From Neobacillus mesonae (lineage in GTDB: Bacteria > Bacillota > Bacilli > Paenibacillales > Paenibacillaceae): a DNA stretch of 64,000 nt. This document shows, one piece after another, positions 1 to 9,191 of the stretch. The notes under the pieces were generated by a model that did no database searches, had not been told where the DNA came from, and worked only from the letters and a program-made list of their open reading frames with translations. Made by a program: the position numbers and the translations under genes. Each line of letters begins with the position of its first letter. Positions within the stretch are counted from its first letter, which is position 1. The stretch is taken from contig JAMBOW010000001.1 of assembly GCA_023715865.1 (NCBI GenBank), positions 124,001 through 188,000 of the forward strand, read 5' to 3'.

Positions 1-194
1 TGGTTCCTCCGGAAAAACCGCTTCTGACACTGGAGTTTGCCAATTACGGACAAGCAGAATGGGCGCACCTCATGCCCAAAACCAAAATGGAGCGATACTC
101 TCCCGTTGTATCCTATCAAGCGGATGATATTTTGGAAGCCTACCAAGCCATGCTTACGATGACGGAGCTTGCAATGAGAACGGCATTTTGCTGA
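1..194 (+). CDS. dppA: D-aminopeptidase DppA, C-terminal end (partial)
   Basis: An open frame enters from the left edge (first full codon at 3) and stops at 192-194, giving 63 residues. The visible part has the run LTLEFANYGQAEW and later DDILEAYQAM, which resembles the end of M55-family DppA peptidases (zinc D-aminopeptidases that cleave D-Ala-containing peptides in the cytoplasm). The catalytic zinc ligands lie outside the window. The assignment leans on position: it is directly upstream of dppBCDE and ykfABC in the Bacillus subtilis order. A hydrolase of another family is possible but less likely. Confidence 0.72.
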   Translation, partial: VPPEKPLLTLEFANYGQAEWAHLMPKTKMERYSPVVSYQADDILEAYQAMLTMTELAMRTAFC

Positions 195-210
195 ACAAAG
201 GGGTCTTGAT

Positions 211-1143
211 ATGGCACAATATATTCTTCGAAAATTCGTTTCCATGCTCGTTACTTTATGGCTCATCATTACGATAACCTTTCTGCTTATGCACTCCATT
301 CCTGGTTCGCCCTTCGATCGAGATGGTAAGGAGGTAAATCCTAACGTAATTCAGAACATGATGTCTTTTTATCATCTGGATGAACCTCTCTACATTCAAT
401 ACTTTCAATATTTAAAATCACTACTTATGCTGGACCTCGGTCCTTCCATATCGCATTATCCTGACAGTGTGAACAGTATGATTGAGCGCGGATTTCCCGT
501 TTCGTTTCAGCTGGGCATTGTCGCGATATGCATTTCGATCCTAATTGGCATTGCGCTTGGTACAATTGCAGCCCTGCAAAAAAACGGAATCATAGACTAT
601 ATCGCCATGATTCTTGCGGTCATCGGGGTTGCTGTTCCAAGCTTTGTGCTTGCACCGCTGCTAATAAAGTATATCGCCGTTGAACTCAAGCTGCTTCCTG
701 TAGCGACCTGGGGGACTTGGAAGCATATGATCCTGCCGGCATTTGCATTAGCGGCAGGGCCAATTGCAACAATTGCGAGACTTACCCGGGCCAACCTGAC
801 TGAGGTGCTTACAATGGATTACATGGATACCGCCAGATCCAAAGGCTTGCCTCCCTTCATCATTGTTATCAAGCATGCCCTGCGAAATGCCGTACTGCCG
901 GTTGTTACACTTTTAGGTGTTCTTCTTGCCAATGTACTAACAGGAAGCTTTGTTATAGAGAAAATTTTTGCAATTCCCGGAATGGGCAAGTATTTTGTCG
1001 ATGGTATCAATAACCGGGATTATTCGGTCATTATGGGGACAACAGTGTTTTACAGCGCGCTCCTCATTATCATGATGTTTATTGTTGATATTTTGTACGG
1101 TCTCATTGATCCACGGATTAAGCTTCACAAGAAGGGGGCCTAG
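211..1143 (+). CDS. dppB: Dipeptide/murein peptide ABC transporter permease DppB
   Basis: Inner-membrane permease of the OppB/DppB family, 310 residues. About six hydrophobic segments are visible: one at the N terminus (residues 9-29), then a group from about 95 to 300. The conserved cytoplasmic coupling loop reads ARLTRANLTEVLTMDYMDTARSKG, and it is followed by the family signature IEKIFAIPGMG. It pairs with DppC to form the channel. The ATG follows an AAAGGGGT site and starts 16 nt after dppA. The gap to dppC is 3 nt, so the two are translationally close and co-transcribed. Confidence 0.93.
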   Translation: MAQYILRKFVSMLVTLWLIITITFLLMHSIPGSPFDRDGKEVNPNVIQNMMSFYHLDEPLYIQYFQYLKSLLMLDLGPSISHYPDSVNSMIERGFPVSFQLGIVAICISILIGIALGTIAALQKNGIIDYIAMILAVIGVAVPSFVLAPLLIKYIAVELKLLPVATWGTWKHMILPAFALAAGPIATIARLTRANLTEVLTMDYMDTARSKGLPPFIIVIKHALRNAVLPVVTLLGVLLANVLTGSFVIEKIFAIPGMGKYFVDGINNRDYSVIMGTTVFYSALLIIMMFIVDILYGLIDPRIKLHKKGA

Positions 1144-1146
1144 GCT

Positions 1147-2073
1147 ATGCAAGCACCACATGTACCGGATCATCTTTTTGTACCCTTAAATCGAAAATCA
1201 GGTGAGGCAGAAGCTATTGTCAGACCTAAAATTTCAGCATGGAAGCAGGCATGGATACTTCTGCTCAAGAACAAGCTGGCTTTTGCAGGGCTGATTGTCA
1301 TCATTTTATTGGGAGCCTTCGCTGTGTTTGGCCCTCTATTTGCTGAACATGGTTATGCAGATCAAAATTTGGTAGGCGCGAATCTGGAACCCTCCTCAGC
1401 TCATTGGTTTGGAACAGATGATCTAGGACGGGATGTATTTGCACGGATTATATACGGAGCCCAGATTTCGTTAGGCGTCGGACTGGTTGCTGCGATTATC
1501 GATTTTGCAATTGGCGTCATCTATGGGGGGATCGCCGGGTATTTCGGCGGCAGAGTTGATAACGTCATGATGCGTATTGTTGATATTTTGTACGGTATTC
1601 CGTATCTGCTTATCGTGATTTTGCTTATGGTTGCAATGGGACCAGGACTCCTAACGATCATCATAGCACTGACGGCTACCGGCTGGATCGGAATGGCGCG
1701 AATTGTTCGCGGGCAGGTGCTTCAGCTCAAATCATCAGAGTACGTCGTTGCTGCCAAAGCCCTGGGGGCAGGTTCCTGGAGTATTATAAGAAAGCATCTA
1801 CTGCCTAACGCTTTTGGTGTCATTATTGTCCAGGTTACCTTTTCAGTTCCGTCGGCCATTTTTTCCGAGGCTTTCTTAAGCTTCCTAGGTCTCGGTATCC
1901 AGGCTCCGCTTGCGAGTTGGGGCACGATGGCCAATGACGGAATGTCCACCATCCTATCCGGCTACTGGTGGAGGTTGTTATTTCCTTCATTGTTCATATC
2001 ACTTACCATGCTGGCGTTTAATTTGCTGGGGGATGGACTTCATCAAATATTTGATCCGAAGCAAAGGAGGTAA
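1147..2073 (+). CDS. dppC: Dipeptide/murein peptide ABC transporter permease DppC
   Basis: Second permease of the importer, 308 residues, OppC/DppC family. There is an N-terminal cytoplasmic region of about 45 residues, then a first membrane segment (about 47-68). The family motif HWFGTDDLGRDVFARIIYGA is at about 90-110, followed by the transmembrane domain with the coupling loop around residues 185-200 (GMARIVRGQVLQLKSSEYV). The C terminus ends with GDGLHQIFDPK, as usual in this family. It is 6 nt from dppD, in one transcription unit with it. Confidence 0.93.
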   Translation: MQAPHVPDHLFVPLNRKSGEAEAIVRPKISAWKQAWILLLKNKLAFAGLIVIILLGAFAVFGPLFAEHGYADQNLVGANLEPSSAHWFGTDDLGRDVFARIIYGAQISLGVGLVAAIIDFAIGVIYGGIAGYFGGRVDNVMMRIVDILYGIPYLLIVILLMVAMGPGLLTIIIALTATGWIGMARIVRGQVLQLKSSEYVVAAKALGAGSWSIIRKHLLPNAFGVIIVQVTFSVPSAIFSEAFLSFLGLGIQAPLASWGTMANDGMSTILSGYWWRLLFPSLFISLTMLAFNLLGDGLHQIFDPKQRR

Positions 2074-2079
2074 CCGAAT

Positions 2080-3156
2080 ATGACGACATCGTCTGGAAGA
2101 AAGGATGCTCTGCTTGAAGTAAGCAATCTGCATGTTTCATTCACAACATATGGCGGTAAGGTACAGGCCGTACGCGGAGTCAATTTTAGTCTCCATAAAG
2201 GAGAGACCCTTGCAATTGTAGGGGAATCGGGAAGCGGAAAAAGTGTTACCGCTAGAAGCATTATGCGGCTGTTACCCAAACGGACTGCTGAAATTCATGA
2301 AGGCAGCATCAAATTTAAAGGCAGTGAATTGGTCGGTCTATCGGAAAAACAGATGCGTAAATATCGCGGCTCCGAGATGACCATGATATTCCAGGATGCG
2401 ATGACGGCGCTTAATCCAACGCTTACGATTGGAGAACAGCTGATGGAAGGCATCAGGCATCATCAAAAGCTGTCCAGGACTGAAGCGAGACAACGTGCCC
2501 TTGAAATATTAAATCTCATTGGAATTAAGAATCCAGAGACTAGGCTTAAGCAGTTCCTGCATGAGTTTAGCGGCGGGATGAGACAGCGGGTTATGATTGC
2601 GATTGCGGCTATAGGTAATCCTTCCATTCTTATTGCAGATGAGCCGACGACTGCTCTGGATGTGACGATACAATCCCAGATTCTTGATCTTTTCAAAATG
2701 CTGCAGAAAAAAACTGGCGTGTCCATCATCATGATTACTCATGATTTAGGCGTGGTGGCGAGCGTGGCAGACCGTGTATGCGTCATGTATGCAGGCAAGA
2801 TTGTGGAATCCGGCACAGTAAGACAAATCTTCTATGATCCGAAGCATCCATATACTCAAGGCTTGCTTGCATCCATGCCCCGTGTGGACGGAGCCCGTAA
2901 TAAACCGCTGGAATCCATTCCTGGAACGCCACCGGATTTGTTCTCACCGCCTAAGGGCTGTCCATTTGCTCCGCGTTGTTCCTACGCTATGCAGGTTTGC
3001 GGAGAGTATGAGCCACCAAATGTCAGTATAGGAGTTAACCAAGACCATCAAACTGCTTGCTGGCTGCTGGATGAACGTTCTAAAAACGTATTTCCGAAAA
3101 CATCAGTACCCGCCCGAAAAGTGCTTGAGCCGGCAATCAACTCTTCAATAAGTTAG
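2080..3156 (+). CDS. dppD: Peptide ABC transporter ATPase DppD
   Basis: Cytoplasmic ATPase that powers the DppBC channel, 358 residues. Visible motifs: Walker A GESGSGKS (residues 48-55), signature FSGGMRQR, Walker B ILIADEPTTALD and the H-loop MITHDLG. The C-terminal oligopeptide-transporter extension has the cysteine motif GCPFAPRCSYAMQVC. Only one ATPase gene is present, as in the B. subtilis dpp operon; Opp-type operons carry two (D and F). A good AAAGGAGG site precedes the ATG. Confidence 0.94.
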   Translation: MTTSSGRKDALLEVSNLHVSFTTYGGKVQAVRGVNFSLHKGETLAIVGESGSGKSVTARSIMRLLPKRTAEIHEGSIKFKGSELVGLSEKQMRKYRGSEMTMIFQDAMTALNPTLTIGEQLMEGIRHHQKLSRTEARQRALEILNLIGIKNPETRLKQFLHEFSGGMRQRVMIAIAAIGNPSILIADEPTTALDVTIQSQILDLFKMLQKKTGVSIIMITHDLGVVASVADRVCVMYAGKIVESGTVRQIFYDPKHPYTQGLLASMPRVDGARNKPLESIPGTPPDLFSPPKGCPFAPRCSYAMQVCGEYEPPNVSIGVNQDHQTACWLLDERSKNVFPKTSVPARKVLEPAINSSIS

Positions 3157-3219
3157 CCGCACCATAGAATGTAGTTACCGCCGGAAATATAATTTCATTT
3201 GGACAAAGGGGAGAAAGCA

Positions 3220-4842
3220 ATGAGGAAAAAACGGTCCGTTATTTTGTTGAGCTGTATGCTGGTTATGAGTTTATTGCTGGCTGCGTGCGGAGGAGACAGC
3301 AGCGGTACAGATGGGGGAACAGCTGAAGCTGGTGCGAAAATTCTTCTTGTGAATAATGGTAAGGAGCCGACATCATTAGATCCTCCCATCGGTTTTGACC
3401 AGGTATCGAATGATGTACTTAATAACTTTATGGAAGGTCTGACTCGGTTAAAAGAAGATCACACTGCTGGTCCGGGAGTAGCTAGTGAGTGGAAGGTTTC
3501 AGAGGATGAGAAGGAATATACGTTTACACTCCGTGAGGATGCAAAGTGGTCTAACGGAGATCCGGTGACCGCCTCTGATTTTGAGTTTGCATTTAAACGA
3601 ATGCTGGATCCAAACTTTGGAGCTGCTTCTGCGACACTTGCCTATGTCATTGATGGGGCGGAAGCCTACAACTCTGGAGAAGGCACTGCAGACGACGTTC
3701 AGGTCACCGCAGCAGATGAGCATACGCTGAAAATTGCTTTGAATAAGCCGGCCCCTTGGTTTCTCGGCATGATGTCAAATCCTGCATTTTTCCCTGTACA
3801 TAAAGCAACCGTTGAAGGAAATGCGGAATGGGCCGCTGAAGCCTCTACCATTCTCAGTAACGGTCCGTTCGAGCTGACCGAGTGGAAGCATGATGCCGAA
3901 ATTAAGCTGGTGAAGAATGAAGAATATTGGGACGCTGAGCAAGTGAAGCTGGATGGTGTCACCATCAAAATGGTCGATGACTCAACGACAGCTTATCAGC
4001 TGTATGAGAGCGGAGAACTGCATATTACAGGCTCATTGCCGCCGGACGTCATTCAGTCCTTGATCGACGAAGGTAAAGCAACGATTGAAGATTCAGCCGG
4101 AACTTATTTCTATCGTTTTAACACAACCATGGAGCCCTTCACCAATGCCAAAATTCGCAAAGCTTTTACAATGGCTGTAGACAGACAGCAGATCGTAGAT
4201 CTCGTGATTAAGCAAAAGCATAAACCGGCAACCGGATTGGTCTCCTATGGACTGCTTGAAGGGGATGGAAGCGACTTCCGCGAAGTCGGCGGCGAGCTGG
4301 TGAAGTTTGATATGGAGGAGGCAAAGCGTCTGCTGGCTGAAGGAATGGAGGAAGCAGGGTATAGCACTCTTCCTGCCGTGACCTTGTCTTATAATACGAA
4401 TGATCTTCATCAGAAAATTGCTGAAACGATGCAGGCCATGATCAAATCCAATCTCGGCATCGATATTACGCTTGCGAGCAAGGAAAGTAAGGTTTTGACT
4501 GATGAGCAAAAAAGCCTGCAATTCCAAATGTCTAGAAGCTCCTGGCTTCCCGATTTTGCCGATCCAATTAACTTCCTGGATATCTTTGTATCAGGCAGTC
4601 CCAATAACCGGACAGGCTGGTCTAATAGTGAATACGACAAATTAATTGAGGATGCTTATAACGAACCTGATGTAGAAAAACGATTCGCGTATTTGCATGA
4701 GGCTGAAAGCATACTTATGGAAGAGATGCCAATTCTACCGATGTACTTCTATAACTCCGTATATATGCAAAAAGATAATCTAAGCGGCGTATTGCGTCAT
4801 GCTTACGGTTATATTGATTACAAGTTTGCGGAGTTAGAATAA
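3220..4842 (+). CDS. dppE: Peptide-binding lipoprotein DppE
   Basis: Extracellular substrate-binding lipoprotein (SBP_bac_5 / OppA family) that hands peptides to DppBC. The start chosen is the ATG at 3220, seven nt after AAGGGGAG; an upstream TTG at 3199 lacks such a site. The signal peptide ends in the lipobox LLAAC, so Cys is lipidated. The mature part has the family pattern NNGKEPTSLDPP near its start, then YTFTLREDAKWSNGDPVTASDFEFAFKR. About 540 residues, a normal length. In Bacillus, DppE imports murein tripeptides; substrate identity here is inferred from the ykf neighbours. Confidence 0.92.
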   Translation: MRKKRSVILLSCMLVMSLLLAACGGDSSGTDGGTAEAGAKILLVNNGKEPTSLDPPIGFDQVSNDVLNNFMEGLTRLKEDHTAGPGVASEWKVSEDEKEYTFTLREDAKWSNGDPVTASDFEFAFKRMLDPNFGAASATLAYVIDGAEAYNSGEGTADDVQVTAADEHTLKIALNKPAPWFLGMMSNPAFFPVHKATVEGNAEWAAEASTILSNGPFELTEWKHDAEIKLVKNEEYWDAEQVKLDGVTIKMVDDSTTAYQLYESGELHITGSLPPDVIQSLIDEGKATIEDSAGTYFYRFNTTMEPFTNAKIRKAFTMAVDRQQIVDLVIKQKHKPATGLVSYGLLEGDGSDFREVGGELVKFDMEEAKRLLAEGMEEAGYSTLPAVTLSYNTNDLHQKIAETMQAMIKSNLGIDITLASKESKVLTDEQKSLQFQMSRSSWLPDFADPINFLDIFVSGSPNNRTGWSNSEYDKLIEDAYNEPDVEKRFAYLHEAESILMEEMPILPMYFYNSVYMQKDNLSGVLRHAYGYIDYKFAELE

Positions 4843-4941
4843 CTGTTCTTATAAAAATGAGTGGACCAGAGGATTATCGGAGGACATGGCAAGTTTAAGG
4901 GATATAATCTCAAGCGGGCATTTAGCCCAGTATCACATCTT

Positions 4942-4972
4942 CTCCCGGTAATCTGAAATAGATTACTGGGAG
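4942..4972 (+). promoter_or_regulatory. Stable hairpin between dppE and ykfA
   Basis: A 13-bp stem (CTCCCGGTAATCT against AGATTACTGGGAG, one G-U pair) closes on a 5-nt loop. The downstream bases are TTCGTTTCTC, not a clean U-run. It may be a weak terminator or a 3'-end stabiliser that keeps transport mRNA in excess over the ykf enzymes. Seen directly; the role is inferred. Confidence 0.55.
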
Positions 4973-5014
4973 TTCGTTTCTCTACAGCACATGAAGAGGA
5001 GAGAAGGTGGAAAA

Positions 5015-5926
5015 ATGGTAGGTCTATACCCAGAGCTGCTGCAAGCCGGTGATACCGTAGGCATTGTCGCGCCTGCAAGTCATGGAGATTCAGTGCGAAT
5101 AACAAGAGCTGCGGATTACCTAAATCAGCTTGGACTTCAAGTCCATTTCGGCAAGACGGTATATATGGAGTACGGCTATCTAGCGGGTACGGATGAAGAA
5201 AGAGCTCGAGAGCTTAACGAAATGTTCGCAGATTCACGCATCAAAGCAATCATATGTGCCAGGGGAGGATACGGCACAGCCCGGATTGCAGATTTACTGG
5301 ATTATGATCAAATAGCACGACACCCGAAAATTTTCTGGGGTTACAGTGATATAACCTTTTTACATCAAGCCATTTATAAAAGAACAGGTCTTGTCACCTT
5401 TCATGGTCCTATGCTGACTTGCCTAGCTAAAGATGATGTTCATCCGCAAACGATGGAAGGATTTCGATTATTGTTTGAGGGGCAGGTTCCGCTGTATTCA
5501 GAGGCTGTTTCTCCGCTTAAGACACTTGTGCCGGGTGCAGCAGAGGGTCCTGTAGTTGGAGGGAATTTGTCGCTTATCGTAAGCACCCTTGGAACACCGT
5601 ATGAAATCGACACAACAGGTAAACTTCTGCTTATCGAGGATATTGATGAGGAACCCTATCGGATTGACCGAATGCTGAACCAGCTCTTTCAGGCCGGGAA
5701 GCTGTCTGATGCTTCAGGCATTATTGTAGGAGATTTTCATAACTGTATTCCGGACAAACGCGAGAGATCTCTGTCTCTGGAAGAGGTCATCAACCATTAC
5801 ATAACTAAGGCTGCAAGGCCTGCCATGACAGGCTTCTGCATTGGGCACGGGTCACCGAACATTGCCGTACCTTTGGGAGCGACAGCAGTCTTAGATACAC
5901 ACCTTAAAACACTTAAGTATTTGTAA
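5015..5926 (+). CDS. ykfA: LD-carboxypeptidase YkfA (S66 family)
   Basis: Serine peptidase of family S66, which trims murein peptides such as L-Ala-D-Glu-meso-Dap-D-Ala in the cytoplasm. 303 residues from the ATG at 5015, which follows GAGAAGGTGG; an earlier ATG at 4991 is less well placed. Family landmarks: VGIVAPAS near the N terminus, ICARGGYG, FWGYSDIT (the Ser in GYSD is the usual nucleophile), IVGGNLSLI, LLIEDIDEEPYRIDRML with the usual Glu, and GHGSPNIAVPLG with the catalytic His near the C terminus. It lies between the dpp transporter and ykfB, so it acts on imported peptides. Confidence 0.92.
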   Translation: MVGLYPELLQAGDTVGIVAPASHGDSVRITRAADYLNQLGLQVHFGKTVYMEYGYLAGTDEERARELNEMFADSRIKAIICARGGYGTARIADLLDYDQIARHPKIFWGYSDITFLHQAIYKRTGLVTFHGPMLTCLAKDDVHPQTMEGFRLLFEGQVPLYSEAVSPLKTLVPGAAEGPVVGGNLSLIVSTLGTPYEIDTTGKLLLIEDIDEEPYRIDRMLNQLFQAGKLSDASGIIVGDFHNCIPDKRERSLSLEEVINHYITKAARPAMTGFCIGHGSPNIAVPLGATAVLDTHLKTLKYL

Positions 5927-5965
5927 GAGTCTTCTTTCGCTTAAATAACAAGGAGGTACATCAAA

Positions 5966-7069
5966 GTGTATATTCAAAATATCGAGGTCATGCGCAAATA
6001 CACCCCGCTTACCAAGCCTTTCAAGACTGCCCTGAGAACTGTAACGCACTGCGAATCTGTTCTAGTTCGTATGACGACAAGCGATGGACGGATCGGGTGG
6101 GGAGAAGCTCCGGCTACGATCGTCATTACAGGAGACAGTCTGGACAGCATTGAATCCGCAATCATTCATACTTTAAGTCCTGTGCTTCTAGGTCAAAGTG
6201 TGCTGTCATATGAACATCTTTTTCAAACCATCCATACCGTCATGGTTGGTTCCAGCAGTGCAAAAGCCGCCCTCGATATGGCGATCTATGATCTGCTCGC
6301 ACAGTACAGCGGCATGCCGCTGTACCAATTCCTTGGCGGATATCGCGACCGGATTGAGACAGATTTCACAGTAAGTGTCGGTACTCTTGCAGAGATGGCG
6401 GATGATGCTGAACGCTGTGTACAAGAAGGGTTTAACGTGCTGAAAATCAAGGTTGGCAAAGGCTTGATCGAAGAGGATATTGCGCGTATCAAAGAGATCC
6501 GCAGCAGGGTTGGCAGTGAGGTGAAGATAAGATTGGATGCAAATCAAGGCTGGCAGGTTAAAGATGCCGTTCGCTCCATTCGAAAGATGGAGGATCTTGA
6601 CCTTAATATTGAGCTGGTGGAGCAGCCGGTAAGAGCAGATGATCTCGTTGGACTCAAGACCGTTACGGATTCGGTAGAAACGCTCATTATGGCCGATGAA
6701 AGTGTATTTTCACCTGCTCAGGCGCTTGAGGTGCTGCAAAACCGAGCCGCTGATTTGATTAATATTAAGCTCATGAAAGCAGGAGGAATATATAAAGCTC
6801 AGATCATTAACCAGCTTGCAGAGGTATACGGAGTCGAATGCATGGTCGGAAGCATGATCGAATCCAAGGTTGCGGTAACCGCAGCAGCTCATTTTGCGGC
6901 CAGCAAAAAAAATATAACTCGATTTGATTTCGATGCGCCTTTAATGATGAATCGTGAAGATGTACGAGGCGGCGTGATCTATAATGGCAGAATCATGCGT
7001 TTTTCGGATACGCCAGGACTGGGCATAGCAGATGTACAGATAAAAGAGGGAATGGAGGTAATAGGATGA
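5966..7069 (+). CDS. ykfB: L-Ala-D/L-Glu epimerase YkfB
   Basis: Enolase-superfamily enzyme that epimerises L-Ala-D-Glu to L-Ala-L-Glu so that murein dipeptide can be used as ordinary peptide. 367 residues, GTG start behind AAGGAGG. The catalytic framework of the muconate-lactonising subgroup is visible: the KxK motif in VLKIKVGKG, metal ligands in RLDANQGW, ELVEQPV and MADESV, and the second-face lysine in INIKLMKAGG. Its stop overlaps the ykfC start (ATGA), so translation is coupled. Confidence 0.93.
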   Translation: MYIQNIEVMRKYTPLTKPFKTALRTVTHCESVLVRMTTSDGRIGWGEAPATIVITGDSLDSIESAIIHTLSPVLLGQSVLSYEHLFQTIHTVMVGSSSAKAALDMAIYDLLAQYSGMPLYQFLGGYRDRIETDFTVSVGTLAEMADDAERCVQEGFNVLKIKVGKGLIEEDIARIKEIRSRVGSEVKIRLDANQGWQVKDAVRSIRKMEDLDLNIELVEQPVRADDLVGLKTVTDSVETLIMADESVFSPAQALEVLQNRAADLINIKLMKAGGIYKAQIINQLAEVYGVECMVGSMIESKVAVTAAAHFAASKKNITRFDFDAPLMMNREDVRGGVIYNGRIMRFSDTPGLGIADVQIKEGMEVIG

Positions 7070-8007
7070 CAAGAACTGAATCAGGAGAAAAGAGAATGAC
7101 GGTATCTGTTCCGGTCGCAACGGTTTGGACTACGCCAAAATCTCCAAGAGAGATGGATTTGAAGATACTGCACAACCCTGCTGACATAGGTGCTTGGGTA
7201 AACCAGCTAGCCACTGAGGAGCGGCTGGATCTATGTGCCTCTAATCGCACTCAAACACAGGTTTTATATGCTTCAGAGGTTGTTGTTCATGAGCTGGACG
7301 ACGGCTGGGCCAATATCCGTATTCCTAGTCAGCCTTCCCTTAAAGATCCTCGCGGATATCCGGGATGGATTCCTTCTGTTCAGCTCTCGGAGTGGAATAA
7401 CAAGTCCGTGAAAAAGGTGCAGGTTCGTGCTAAATACGCTGTAATGAATTTACTTGAGGCGGGAGCTGCGGAGCGGGAGTCTTTGGAGTTGAGCTATTTA
7501 ACCAGTCTTCCATTAATCGAGGAAAAAGGAGCAAGGGTATTTGTCGAATCTCCTCATGGCGTAGGGGTGCTGAATAGAAAGGATGTCATTTTGATCCATG
7601 ACAGTGTCTTATCTGAGTCCAGTACAGTGGGTAACATTGGAGGATATATTGTAGAAGAAGCGAACAGGTTCCTAGATTTGCCCTATCTGTGGGGAGGCTT
7701 GTCTGCGTACGGCTATGATTGCTCAGGTTTTGCAAATAGTATGTATGCATCTCAAGGTATCATGATTCCGCGGGATGCTTCAGATCAAGCTCTGGCAGGT
7801 ACTGAAGTAGCGAGTAATGAGCTGCAACCAGGTGACCTGCTTTTTTTTGCCTATGAAGAAGGAAAAGGCCGCATCCATCACGTAGGTATATATATCGGGG
7901 ACGGAAAAATGATTCATTCACCTGATTCAAAAAGCCGGATTGAGGTGGTGGAGCTCGCAACCTATAAATTGATCAAGGAGCATTGCAGGTCTCGAAGATA
8001 TTATTGA
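7066..8007 (+). CDS. ykfC: Gamma-D-glutamyl-L-diamino acid endopeptidase YkfC (NlpC/P60)
   Basis: Cysteine peptidase cutting the D-Glu-gamma-Dap bond of murein peptides. 313 residues; the N-terminal 180 residues match the two SH3b-like domains of YkfC, with no signal peptide, fitting a cytoplasmic role. The NlpC/P60 domain follows: LPYLWGGLSAYGYDCSGF holds the nucleophile Cys, GRIHHVGIYIGDG holds the catalytic His, and MIHSP is the usual third-position His region. The start at 7066 has GGAGGT 8 nt upstream and overlaps ykfB by 4 nt; a second in-frame ATG lies at 7096. The operon lacks an adjacent ykfD. Confidence 0.92.
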   Translation: MTRTESGEKRMTVSVPVATVWTTPKSPREMDLKILHNPADIGAWVNQLATEERLDLCASNRTQTQVLYASEVVVHELDDGWANIRIPSQPSLKDPRGYPGWIPSVQLSEWNNKSVKKVQVRAKYAVMNLLEAGAAERESLELSYLTSLPLIEEKGARVFVESPHGVGVLNRKDVILIHDSVLSESSTVGNIGGYIVEEANRFLDLPYLWGGLSAYGYDCSGFANSMYASQGIMIPRDASDQALAGTEVASNELQPGDLLFFAYEEGKGRIHHVGIYIGDGKMIHSPDSKSRIEVVELATYKLIKEHCRSRRYY

Positions 8008-8051
8008 TCACTCTATGAAAGCTGGATAGATTTGTATTTCAAGAAGGAGGA

Positions 8052-9146
8052 GTGAAAATTAGGCCGAACTATATCAACGAAATCAATGAGGTGGATTCTT
8101 ACAAATTGAAGCAATTTGTTCATTACGTGCTGGAACAAAGCAATGTAGAGGCCGATGGGGAAAGGTTAGAGAGTAACGACCTGGCTCTAAAGATAAAGCT
8201 GGCATGGAGAGAATGTCTGGAAGCGTCTCGAATCGACAGGCAGTCACGTGAAAATTCTCCTCCAAATATCCATATTACATCTGGCCTTTCTAATGCAGGC
8301 ACTCTTAAAGTTTCTCTATCAAAAGCAGGTATTCGCGAAAGTTCGATGGTATATAGCTTTGAAGATTTCTATTCGGTTGGACCCCTTCGTCATATTGATG
8401 AAGAGCGCTTTGAGATGGAGCGTTTTCTATGGATGATGAATCATTTAGGCTATGATCATTTTTGGGCGAATGGATTACACCATGTTTCGGCAATGAAGCC
8501 TATCTTGGCAAAAATCCCAAATAATAAGAGGATTACGATTTGGGCAGGCAATAATGCGCATGATTACATTTTTACGCGTTTAGTTCTATACCTGCTTCGA
8601 GATGTTAAGGCGGAGATCTGTCTGGTGAACATCACAGAGGAATACGAGCGATTGCTTCCTGCAGATAGGCCATCATCAATTGATGAAGACATCGAACGGC
8701 TGACCCTGGGACAGCTTCAAACTGAAGATGTCGCTTATCTCTTACTGAATACTTCGGGAAAGATTCTCAATGCGGATAAGAGAGAGAAGTTAGCGAATGA
8801 ATGGCTGGGTTTATCCAGCCGAAGTGAAATGCTGCGAGTGTGGAAAGAAGGAGAATTGCAATTTTTACCGGATAACGCTTATGATGAAATTATTATGGAA
8901 ATTATACGAGAACAATATTCTAGTATTCATCTAATTGAGGATGAGGATGTAAGACATAAGGATTTTATTTTGGCAGGACATTTAATGGATCCAATATTGA
9001 AACGTTGTCCTGAGCTGATGAGTGTCGCTTTTATTGAATACCGGTTTCGATCATTAATCGCTGAGAAGAGGCTGGACTTTACAGGAGTGCCCGGTGTATC
9101 CAATCGATATTACGTAAAGCCAAAATCAGGTATAACATTCTTCTGA
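8052..9146 (+). CDS. DUF1835/DUF3658 domain protein (first of tandem pair)
   Basis: Uncharacterised protein of 364 residues with a GTG start behind AAGAAGGAGG. An N-terminal stretch of about 70 residues not shared with the next gene is followed by a DUF1835-like domain beginning NIHITSGLSNAGTLKVSLSKAG, with the pattern FEDFYSVGPLRHID, then a C-terminal DUF3658-like segment ending FIEYRFRSLIAEKRLDFTGVPG. The second gene has the same pattern, so the two arose by duplication. The biochemical role of these families is not known to me. It begins 44 nt after ykfC with no visible terminator, so it may be read with the dpp/ykf transcript. Confidence 0.82.
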   Translation: MKIRPNYINEINEVDSYKLKQFVHYVLEQSNVEADGERLESNDLALKIKLAWRECLEASRIDRQSRENSPPNIHITSGLSNAGTLKVSLSKAGIRESSMVYSFEDFYSVGPLRHIDEERFEMERFLWMMNHLGYDHFWANGLHHVSAMKPILAKIPNNKRITIWAGNNAHDYIFTRLVLYLLRDVKAEICLVNITEEYERLLPADRPSSIDEDIERLTLGQLQTEDVAYLLLNTSGKILNADKREKLANEWLGLSSRSEMLRVWKEGELQFLPDNAYDEIIMEIIREQYSSIHLIEDEDVRHKDFILAGHLMDPILKRCPELMSVAFIEYRFRSLIAEKRLDFTGVPGVSNRYYVKPKSGITFF

Positions 9147-9191
9147 GTGGAAATAGATTAGTTACATCCCTAATAGAAAGAGGTGGCATAC

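Noticed and set aside
4093-4527. Long minus-strand frame of 144 codons inside dppE
   Set aside because: It is the antisense shadow of a well-supported gene and has no ribosome site or recognisable family.
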